This document shows, piece by piece, positions 57,562-64,000 of a stretch of 64,000 nt of DNA. Each line of letters begins with the position of its first letter. The first letter of the stretch is position 1. The position numbers and the translations under genes are program-made. Location: positions 72,936-136,935 of the forward strand of contig CAVJKX010000003.1 of the NCBI GenBank assembly GCA_963650165.1, written 5' to 3'. The notes below the pieces were generated by a model that made no database searches, was not told where the DNA came from, and saw only the letters and a list, made by a program, of their open reading frames with translations. The DNA comes from F23-B02 sp963650165 (GTDB lineage: Bacteria > Bacillota > Clostridia > Oscillospirales > Oscillospiraceae).

Positions 57562-58824
57562 TTAATTAAGGAAGTCGCGGAGCTTTTTGCTGCGGCTGGG
57601 GTGGCGGAGCTTACGGAGTGCCTTGGCCTCGATCTGGCGGATGCGCTCACGTGTGACGTTGAACTCCTTGCCGACCTCCTCGAGGGTGCGGGTGCGTCCG
57701 TCAACTATGCCGAAGCGCAGCTCGAGGACCTTTTTCTCGCGCGGGGTGAGCGTGTCGAGCACCTCCATGAGCTGCTCCTTGAGCAGCGAGAAGCTTGCGG
57801 CCTCGCTCGGCTCGGACGCGTCCTCGTCGGGGATGAAGTCGCCGAGGTGCGAGTCCTCCTCCTCGCCGATAGGCGTTTCGAGCGACACCGGCTCCTGCGC
57901 GATCTTGAGGATCTCGCGCACCTTGTCGACGGGCATGCCCATCTCCTCGGCGATCTCCTCGGCGCTGGGGTCGTGTCCGAGCTCCTGAAGGAGCTGGCGC
58001 GATACGCGGATGACCTTGTTTATCGTCTCGACCATGTGCACGGGGATGCGGATGGTTCGTGCCTGGTCGGCAATGGCGCGGGTGATGGCCTGACGTATCC
58101 ACCACGTCGCGTAGGTCGAGAACTTGTAGCCCTTGGTGTAGTCAAACTTCTCGACTGCCTTGATAAGGCCGAGGTTGCCCTCCTGAATGAGGTCGAGGAA
58201 CAGCATTCCGCGGCCGACATAGCGCTTTGCGATGGACACGACCAGACGGAGGTTTGCCTCTGTCATGCGGCGCTTTGCCTCCTCGTCGCCCTGGCTCATT
58301 CTTATGGCGAGCTCGATCTCCTCCTCGGCGGTCAGCAGAGGAACCTTGCCGATCTCCTTGAGGAACATTCTGACGGGGTCGTCGGTACTGTAGCTGTCGT
58401 CGATCTTGACGTCGGCCATTTCCTCCTCGGTGACCTCCTCGATCTCGTTGAGCTCCTCGATCTCGGGCATGTCTATATCGTCAAGGATGGGGACGGCGTC
58501 GTCATCGCTTATGTCTATCTCGATCTTGTTGGCCTCGAGCGCATCGTAAAACCTCGCTATGGCCTCGGCGTCAACGCCCTTTTCTTCGAGCGCCGCGATC
58601 TCACGGGTGCTGATCTTGCCGCTTTTCTTGGCCTTTTCCATGAGCTCGTTGAGTATATCCTCGCTGCCCTTTTCCTCGGCCGGCTCCGCTGCGGGCTTTT
58701 CCTCGGCCTTGGTGCGGCGGGTGCTTTTCTTCTTCGACGCGGGCTTTGCGGCCTCGGCTGCAAGCAGCTCGTCGGCTGCGCGCTCAAGCTCCTGCTCGGT
58801 CATGGTCTCGGTTTTCTTATCCAT
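57562..58824 (-). CDS. rpoD: Principal sigma factor (RpoD/SigA)
   Basis: 420 aa; ATG 58824 with GAGGGGTAAC. Region 1.1-like acidic and Lys-rich start, region 1.2 DDPVRMFLKEIGKVPLLTAE, region 2 DLIQEGNLGLIKAVEKFDYT then GYKFSTYATWWIRQAITRA, region 3 ELGHDPSAEEIAEEMG, region 4.2 TLEEVGKEFNVTRERIRQIE. This is the housekeeping sigma factor. Follows dnaG by 4 bases on the same strand. Confidence 0.97.
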   Translation of the reverse strand: MDKKTETMTEQELERAADELLAAEAAKPASKKKSTRRTKAEEKPAAEPAEEKGSEDILNELMEKAKKSGKISTREIAALEEKGVDAEAIARFYDALEANKIEIDISDDDAVPILDDIDMPEIEELNEIEEVTEEEMADVKIDDSYSTDDPVRMFLKEIGKVPLLTAEEEIELAIRMSQGDEEAKRRMTEANLRLVVSIAKRYVGRGMLFLDLIQEGNLGLIKAVEKFDYTKGYKFSTYATWWIRQAITRAIADQARTIRIPVHMVETINKVIRVSRQLLQELGHDPSAEEIAEEMGMPVDKVREILKIAQEPVSLETPIGEEEDSHLGDFIPDEDASEPSEAASFSLLKEQLMEVLDTLTPREKKVLELRFGIVDGRTRTLEEVGKEFNVTRERIRQIEAKALRKLRHPSRSKKLRDFLN

Positions 58825-58828
58825 AGTG

Positions 58829-60571
58829 TTACCCCTCATATCCTTTAGTTTCTTTAAGTCTGTTTGCAAGCTCTCTGAGATCGCCGCCCGACTGCTTCAG
58901 CTCGTGGCGGGTCCTGATCCGCTGTATGTAATCGGCAAGCGCCCTGTCGCCGTTGCGCAGTGCCTCCGGCTTTTGAAGCACCGAGGCCAGCAGCGCTGCC
59001 TCCTGCGGGAGCAGAACGGCGCTCATGGATGCCATGCTGATTATCTCGTTGTTTTCGAATTTCGATTTGAGCACGGAATATATCCGCGCCAGTGCCGGCG
59101 ACGAGAATATCTCCGGCGGCGGGAGCTCCTTGCCCCGGCACAGTCCCTGATCAAGGTAGAGTATCCTGATGATGCCCTCCTCGGCCGCGGCCGACTCCGG
59201 ATCCTCGTAGCGCAGTTCCTTCTCCTTCGGCTGAAACTGCCGCTCGGGATGAGCCGTGCTCTTTGCGTCGGCGCGCTGTGCCGTGCGCACGAGGCGTTTC
59301 CGCCGCCGCTCGACCTCCTGCGCCACAACCTCGCCGCTGACTCCGGCCATGGATGCCACGCGCATTGCGTACACCTGACGCTCGACGCTGCCCGGCAGGC
59401 GGGCGACCATGTCCGACGCGTCCTTGAGGAACGCGACCTTCTGCTCGTCGACCGTGAGATCATACTTGTCCGTCACGCTCTGGAGCTGGTAGTCGATGTG
59501 GTTTTCCGACTTGTCGATGAGATTGCGGAACGCGTCCGCGCCCTTGGTCTTTATATACTCGTCCGGGTCCTTCGCGCCGCTCATCGACAGCACCTTGACC
59601 TTCAGATCAAGCTTTTCCAGCAGCCCTATCGCACGCTGCGCGGCTTTTTTGCCCGCGCCGTCGTTGTCGTAGGCGATGATGACCTCGTTTGTATAATGCG
59701 ATATGAGCCGCGCCTGCTCCGGCGTGAGCGAGGTGCCCAGCGAGGCGACCGCACCGTCGAAGCCCGCCTGATGCATCATCACGACGTCGACGTTGCCCTC
59801 TGCAAGTATTATATGTCCGCTCTTCGACTTTTTAGCCAGATTCAGCGCAAAAAGATTGCGGCTCTTGTTGAACACCATCGTTTCCGGGCTGTTCATGTAT
59901 TTCGGTTCACCGTCGCCGAGGATCCTGCCGGAAAAGCCGATAACGTCGCCTCTTACGTCGATGACCGGGAACATGAGCCGGTTTCGGAAGGTGTCGTAAT
60001 GCCCGCCGTTTTTGCCCTTGCGCACGAGCCCCGCGTCGAACAGCTCGTACTCCGAGTAGCCGAGCGCGCGCATCGCGTTTATGAGGCTGTCCCAAGTGTC
60101 CGGCGCATAGCCGAGGCCGAAGCGCTTTGCCGTGTGCGGCGTTATCTGCCGCCGCTGCATGTAGTCGAGCGCGGGCCTGCCCTCGGGCTTGGCGAGGCAG
60201 GAATAGAAAAACTTCGCCGCGTCGCGGTTTACCTCCAGCAGTCTGCGGCGCTTTTTCGCCTCGCGGCTGTCCTCCAGCTCGGGCATCGTCATGCCCACGC
60301 GCTTTGCCAGAAACTCCACGGCCTCCGGGAAGCTGAGGTTTTCGACCTCCATTATGAAGTTTATCACGCCTCCGCCCTTGCCGCAGCCGAAGCAGTGGTA
60401 TATCTGCTTGTCCGGCGATACGGAAAACGAGGGCGTTTTCTCGCTGTGGAACGGGCACAGACCGAAGCGGTTCGAGCCCGAGCGCTTGGTAAGGCGCACA
60501 TATTCGCTCACAACGTCCACTATATCGTTTTTCTCCACGAGCTCCTGCAAAAAGCTCTCCGGAATAGCCAT
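58829..60571 (-). CDS. dnaG: DNA primase
   Basis: 580 aa. N-terminal zinc ribbon CPFHSEKTPSF...HCFGCGKGGG, RNA polymerase domain with LGYAPDTWDSLI, Toprim motifs ILAEGNVDVVMMHQAGFDGA, LGTSLT and AYDNDGAGKKAAQRA, and the C-terminal helicase-binding region. GGAGGGATGGGTAT precedes the ATG. Makes primers for chromosome replication; part of the conserved dgt-dnaG-rpoD operon. Confidence 0.97.
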   Translation of the reverse strand: MAIPESFLQELVEKNDIVDVVSEYVRLTKRSGSNRFGLCPFHSEKTPSFSVSPDKQIYHCFGCGKGGGVINFIMEVENLSFPEAVEFLAKRVGMTMPELEDSREAKKRRRLLEVNRDAAKFFYSCLAKPEGRPALDYMQRRQITPHTAKRFGLGYAPDTWDSLINAMRALGYSEYELFDAGLVRKGKNGGHYDTFRNRLMFPVIDVRGDVIGFSGRILGDGEPKYMNSPETMVFNKSRNLFALNLAKKSKSGHIILAEGNVDVVMMHQAGFDGAVASLGTSLTPEQARLISHYTNEVIIAYDNDGAGKKAAQRAIGLLEKLDLKVKVLSMSGAKDPDEYIKTKGADAFRNLIDKSENHIDYQLQSVTDKYDLTVDEQKVAFLKDASDMVARLPGSVERQVYAMRVASMAGVSGEVVAQEVERRRKRLVRTAQRADAKSTAHPERQFQPKEKELRYEDPESAAAEEGIIRILYLDQGLCRGKELPPPEIFSSPALARIYSVLKSKFENNEIISMASMSAVLLPQEAALLASVLQKPEALRNGDRALADYIQRIRTRHELKQSGGDLRELANRLKETKGYEG

Positions 60572-60592
60572 ATACCCATCCCTCCTTTTTTA

Positions 60593-60784
60593 ACAGCGCA
60601 TTTGGGCTGTACTTATACGCTTATTGCGGGTGCCCGGTTCGATACCGCCGGCGAAATAAGAACACTGCCGCATACCGCAGGCGCAGGAAAAGATTTGTTT
60701 ATCCCTTTGTTTCGGTTTCCTGTGCAGCTTCCGGTCGGGCTGACGCAATAAATGTATCGGTACAATGTGAAAACGCCTCTGAAG
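60593..60784. repeat. Intergenic repeat R7
   Basis: Left CAGCGCATTTGGGCTGTACT; interior TGCCCGGTTCGATACCGCCG, GAAAAGATTTGTTTATCCC, GGTTTCC; right end TGACGCAATAAATGTATCGG then AACGCCTCTG. It sits between dgt and dnaG, inside what is normally a compact operon. Confidence 0.85.
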
Positions 60785-61789
60785 CTATTTTACGGTCCAC
60801 GACATGGGGATGAAAATTTCGCCGTACTTCTCCATGGCGTAGCCGTCGGTCATGCCGGATATATAGTCGCACACGGCGCGCGCCGTGCCCTCCTTTTCGG
60901 CGATGATCTTCATCTCGTCGGCCATCTTTTCAGGGTGCTTGAGGTAGTAATCGAAAAGTCCGCCGATGATGCCGTCGACCTTGCTCTCCTCGCCCTTGGC
61001 GATGGGATTGGTGTACACGTCCGAGTACATGAAGGAGTGGAAGAAATCGACTGCCTCCTGCATGTAATCGCTCATTTTTATCTGACCGCCGCCGCTGTTT
61101 TCGATAAGGTCGAGCACGATCGAGTTTATTCTCTCGCTGTTGCGCTCGCCGCAGCGCGTGCGGATCATCTCCGGCACGTCCTCGGCGCGGAGTATGCCCG
61201 CGCGGATGGTGTCGTCAAGGTCGTGATTTATGTATGCGATGCGGTCGGCAAGGCGGACGACCGTCGCCTCCGTAGTGTCGTCGGGCGCACCGTGCGTGTG
61301 GTGCAGTATGCCCATGCGCGTTTCATAGCACAGGTTCAGACCACGGCCGTCGCGCTCGAGAATATCGACGACGCGCAGCGACTGCTCATAGTGCTTGAAG
61401 CCCTTTTCGTATATCCTGTTGAGCGCCCGCTCGCCGGCGTGGCCGAAGGGCGTGTGTCCGAGGTCGTGGCCGAGCGACATCGCCTCGGTGAGATCCTCGT
61501 TCAGGTCGAGCGCCCTCGCTATCGTCCGCGCAAGGCGCGATACCTCCAGCGTGTGCGTAAGGCGCGTGCGGTAGTGGTCGCCCTCCGGACGGAGGTACAC
61601 CTGGGTCTTGTGCTTGAGTCTGCGGAAGGATTTCGAATGGGTTATTCTGTCAACATCGCGCTGAAAGCAGGTGCGTATCCCGCACTCCGGCTCCGGCAGT
61701 GCGCGGCCCTTCGAGTTTTCGGCCCTTACGCCGTACTCTCCGACGAGCGTGCGCTCTATCATTTCGCGTTTTTCTCTCGGGCATGCCAT
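60785..61789 (-). CDS. dgt: dGTP triphosphohydrolase-like HD protein
   Basis: 334 aa; ATG 61789 with GGAGGGAGC. HD-domain motifs RLKHKTQVYLR, HYRTRLTHTLEVSRLARTIA, LGHDLGHTPFGHAGERAL and DRIAYINHDLDD place it with dGTPases that hydrolyse dGTP to deoxyguanosine and triphosphate. Length and genomic place match the Clostridia-type enzyme. A terminator-like hairpin precedes its ribosome site. Confidence 0.92.
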   Translation of the reverse strand: MACPREKREMIERTLVGEYGVRAENSKGRALPEPECGIRTCFQRDVDRITHSKSFRRLKHKTQVYLRPEGDHYRTRLTHTLEVSRLARTIARALDLNEDLTEAMSLGHDLGHTPFGHAGERALNRIYEKGFKHYEQSLRVVDILERDGRGLNLCYETRMGILHHTHGAPDDTTEATVVRLADRIAYINHDLDDTIRAGILRAEDVPEMIRTRCGERNSERINSIVLDLIENSGGGQIKMSDYMQEAVDFFHSFMYSDVYTNPIAKGEESKVDGIIGGLFDYYLKHPEKMADEMKIIAEKEGTARAVCDYISGMTDGYAMEKYGEIFIPMSWTVK

Positions 61790-61803
61790 TTTGCTCCCTC
61801 CGA

Positions 61804-61838
61804 TCAAAAAAGGTATTGAAGTTTCCTTCAACACCTTT
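61804..61838 (-). terminator. Hairpin with T run just upstream of dgt
   Basis: On the - strand AAAGGTGTTGAA (61838-61827) pairs with TTCAATACCTTT (61820-61809), followed by a TTTTTTT run to 61804. Only about 14 bases separate it from the dgt start, so it may act as an attenuator rather than a simple terminator. Confidence 0.72.
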
Positions 61839-61887
61839 ATACGACGCAAATTCGCATTTCCCTTTATTTTTTCTAAAATTTTTTTAA

Positions 61888-62450
61888 TAGCGCATTGAGG
61901 CACCTACGAATACGGATATTGCGTCAGCCCGGTATCGATACTGCCGACAAAATAAGAACGCTGCCGCGTAACGCAAGTGCGGGAAAAGATTTGTTTATCC
62001 TCTTGTATCGGTTTCCTGCGCGGCTTCCGGTCGGGCTGACGCAATAAATGTATCGGTACGATGCAGCAACGCCTCTAAAAAGCCTTCCCCTTGCGGAGCC
62101 TGAGGGGAAGGTGGGTCGCGTAAGCGAGCCGGATGAGGTGTCAATAAATCCTTTGCCGCCAGGCAAACACAAATTCAATTGCGGGGAACTTAATCCAGTA
62201 TTAAGCGTGAAAAAGACAGTGCAGAGTACAATCTGCGCTGTCTTATTTCATAATGTAGGCGGCTTGCGCCGCGATTTATTGACACCTCTTCAGTCACCTT
62301 CGGTGACAGCTTCCCCTCGAAGGGGAAGCCAAGGGGTGCGCAACATTACTGCGCACTCGCGTTACGCGGCTGTGACCTTATTTTGTCGGCAATATCGAAC
62401 CGGGCACCTGTAATAAACGTATAGGTGCAGACTCAATTCGCCGCTGAAAG
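61888..62450. repeat. Intergenic repeat R8 (composite, largest)
   Basis: Contains at least two nested elements: TAGCGCATTGAGGCACCTAC to AACGCCTCT (61888-62077), then a second with AAGCCTTCCCCTTGCGGAGC, the GATGAGGTGTCAATAAA module, the GACAGTGCAG hairpin (62210-62247), CACCTTCGGTGACAGCTTCC and a right end ACCTGTAATAAACGTATAGG then CTCAATTCGCCG (to 62450). Lies between dgt and the aminotransferase. Confidence 0.88.
62210..62247 (+). terminator. Repeat-borne terminator-like hairpin in R8
   Basis: AAAAAGACAGTGCAGA and TCTGCGCTGTCTTATTT pair with one mismatch; a diverged copy of the hairpins in R2, R4 and R6. Confidence 0.6.
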
Positions 62451-62451
62451 A

Positions 62452-63645
62452 TCAATGAGTTTTGTTGTAAGCCTCGATGCCCTTCTTGAGCAGCTCCATG
62501 CAGCGGGTGATATCGGCCTCGTTGATGACGTAGGCCATGCGGATCTCGTTGACGCCGGTGTGCGGAGTCTTGTAGAAGCTCTCGGCGGGGGTGAACATGA
62601 GGGTGTCGCCGTTGTCGTCAAACTCCTCGAGCATCCATATCTGGAACTTCTCCGCGTCGTCAACGGGCAGTGCGGCCATGACGTAGAACGCGCCCTTGGG
62701 CTCGGAGTACACGACGCCGGGGATCTTCTTGAGTCCCTCCACGAGCGTGTTCTTGCGCGCGCAGTATTCCTTGCGTACCGCGTCGAAGTAATCGGGGCCG
62801 ACGCTGTACAGTGCGGCCGACGCGACCTGGTCGATGGTCGATGCGCACAGACGGCCCTGGCACCACTTCATCGCGTGGTTGTAAAGCTCCGCGTTTCTCG
62901 TTATCACGCAGCCGATGCGCGCGCCGCAGGCGGAAAAGCGCTTGGACACGGAGTCGATGACGACGACGTTGTCCTCGTAGCCCTCAAGCTGCAGAAGGCT
63001 CATGAGCTTCTCGCCGCCGTAGACGAACTCGCGGTAGACCTCGTCGCCGATGATGAACAGGTTGTGCTCCTTGGCGATGTCGGCCATGAGCCTGAGCTCC
63101 TCCTCGGTGAGTATCGTGCCGGTCGGGTTGCCGGGGTTCGTGAACATTATCGCGCGGGTGTGCTCGTTGATGCAGGCCTCGATGCGCTCGCGGACGGCGA
63201 ACTTATAGCCCTCCTCGGGCTTGGTGGTCACGGGGCGGATCGTCGCGCCGGTGAGCGTTACGAAGGTCGAGTAGTTGGGGTAGAACGGTTCGGGAACGAT
63301 GATCTCGTCGCCCTCGTCGAGTATGCAGGACAGCGCGATCTGCAGAGCCTCCGAGCCGCCGGTCGTGATGAGCACCTGCTTGTTGGTTATCGGTGCGCCG
63401 ATCTTGCCGTAGTAGTCGACTATCGCGTCGAGCATCACGGGAACGCCGTCGGACGGAGCGTAGGCCAGAACGGGCTGCGAAAAGCTCTTGACCGCGTCAA
63501 AATACGCCTTCGGAGTAGCAATATCGGGCTGACCGATGTTCAGATGATACACCTTCTTGCCCTTCTTGACCGCTTCCGCCGCATAGGGCGCGAACTTTCT
63601 CATCGGAGAAAGACCGCATTTTTCGATCTTGCTGGAAAACTTCAT
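62452..63645 (-). CDS. Class I/II PLP-dependent aminotransferase
   Basis: 397 aa; ATG 63645 with AAGGGAGATAATC. Motifs NIGQPDIATP, GGSEALQIAL, FTNPGNPTG, IIGDEVYREFVYGG and the PLP-lysine motif SVSKRFSACGARIGC identify an aspartate-aminotransferase-fold enzyme. The substrate cannot be read from sequence. Single-gene transcript with promoter at 63828-63800 and a 150-base leader. Confidence 0.93.
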   Translation of the reverse strand: MKFSSKIEKCGLSPMRKFAPYAAEAVKKGKKVYHLNIGQPDIATPKAYFDAVKSFSQPVLAYAPSDGVPVMLDAIVDYYGKIGAPITNKQVLITTGGSEALQIALSCILDEGDEIIVPEPFYPNYSTFVTLTGATIRPVTTKPEEGYKFAVRERIEACINEHTRAIMFTNPGNPTGTILTEEELRLMADIAKEHNLFIIGDEVYREFVYGGEKLMSLLQLEGYEDNVVVIDSVSKRFSACGARIGCVITRNAELYNHAMKWCQGRLCASTIDQVASAALYSVGPDYFDAVRKEYCARKNTLVEGLKKIPGVVYSEPKGAFYVMAALPVDDAEKFQIWMLEEFDDNGDTLMFTPAESFYKTPHTGVNEIRMAYVINEADITRCMELLKKGIEAYNKTH

Positions 63646-63799
63646 CAGATTATCTCCCTTTTCAAAAATTAGATTATCGTTTAATTGCGCGCCTTGCGCT
63701 GCAAAATGACGCCTTTTCGCAACAATTGCACTAAAAATGCAACAGTTCGGGCACGATATTGCAGTCGGGCGGCAAAAATTGCGCCTGATCGGCAGCAAT

Positions 63800-63828
63800 A
63801 TTGTATCACTGCCGCGCCGCATATTCAA
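63800..63828 (-). promoter_or_regulatory. Aminotransferase promoter
   Basis: On the - strand TTGAAT (63828-63823), 17-bp spacer, TACAAT (63805-63800). The 150-base leader before the ATG has no recognised riboswitch. Confidence 0.7.
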
Positions 63829-63872
63829 TATTTCCCCGTGAAAAAAGATTGACAACATTTTTTCATTTTTTC

Positions 63873-64000
63873 AGTGGCGCACGAAGGCACCTACGGATAC
63901 GCATATTGCGTCAGCCCGGTTCGAAACAATGGCATAAATAAAAACATTTCGCGGAACATTAGTACGGAAAAAGTTGTTCATCCCCTTGTTTCGGTTTCCT
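63873..64000. repeat. Intergenic repeat R9 (cut by window end)
   Basis: Starts GTGGCGCACGAAGGCACCTA, GATACGCATATTGCGTCAGC, and ends at the window edge within GGTTTCCT, like the interior of R7 and R8. Confidence 0.8.

Noticed and set aside
58559..60751. Long plus-strand open frame (730 residues) opposite rpoD and dnaG
   Set aside because: It is a shadow of GC-rich codon usage in two well-supported core genes on the other strand.

Overview
The window is a chromosomal segment of a GC-rich Clostridia-type Firmicute. The dgt-dnaG-rpoD cluster, the YhaO/YhaN-like pair, HflX, DUF378, paired 2-hydroxyacyl-CoA dehydratase subunits and strong AGGAGG ribosome sites all suggest an Oscillospiraceae-like anaerobic gut bacterium. 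This is inferred from gene content; there is no rRNA to confirm it. About 60% of the window is a temperate myovirus prophage; the rest is host core genome.

Prophage, 1 to about 38.81 kb. A leftward XRE repressor (392-790) faces the rightward early genes across a compact switch with two consensus promoters and three related operators (828-920). The early block (955-10187) is a tightly overlapping run of small genes: Gp157, a Rad52/Sak-like annealing protein, a NinB-like protein, SSB, a DUF6291 replication-type protein, an octapeptide-repeat protein, a SleB-like hydrolase, a DNA methylase, a dNTP diphosphohydrolase-type protein, many zinc-ribbon or Cys-rich proteins, and an ArpU/RinA-like late regulator. 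Next come three direct repeats before an extended -10, a terminator-like hairpin and the packaging genes. A complete opposite-strand hicAB toxin-antitoxin cassette sits between the small and large terminase genes. Head genes follow (portal, a minor head protein fused to an HExxH domain, scaffold, capsid, connectors), then a PBSX/XkdK-like contractile tail (sheath, tube, frameshifted chaperone, tape measure, LysM hub, baseplate J), fibre-like genes, amidase, holin, and a strong terminator. Five more virion-like unknown genes precede a short-repeat region abutting a tRNA-Arg(ACG) gene, the likely attachment site. No integrase is visible; it is presumably left of base 1.

Host region, about 38.8-64 kb. 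Rightward genes are the YmdB-like phosphodiesterase, YhaO/YhaN-like pair, a TetR regulator, HflX, YigZ, FolD and DUF378. Leftward are a secreted protein and a PAP2 phosphatase; rightward are two CorC/CNNM paralogues; leftward are a lipoprotein, a BceRS-like two-component system and a C_GCAxxG_C_C protein; rightward is a two-gene 2-hydroxyacyl-CoA dehydratase operon; leftward are rpoD, dnaG, dgt and an aminotransferase.

The host part is peppered with at least nine related intergenic repeats (about 50-560 bp) with inverted ends resembling GGCGCATTGAGGCTGTACC, absent from the prophage. Several carry a near-identical terminator hairpin, and four supply the stop codon of the adjacent gene. A candidate small RNA lies antisense just beyond folD. 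The signals most worth following are the minor-head/metallopeptidase-like fusion and its two unknown neighbours, a lipoate-ligase-fold protein in the tail-fibre block, the hicAB cassette between terminase genes, the stop-codon-donating repeats, and the candidate small RNA.
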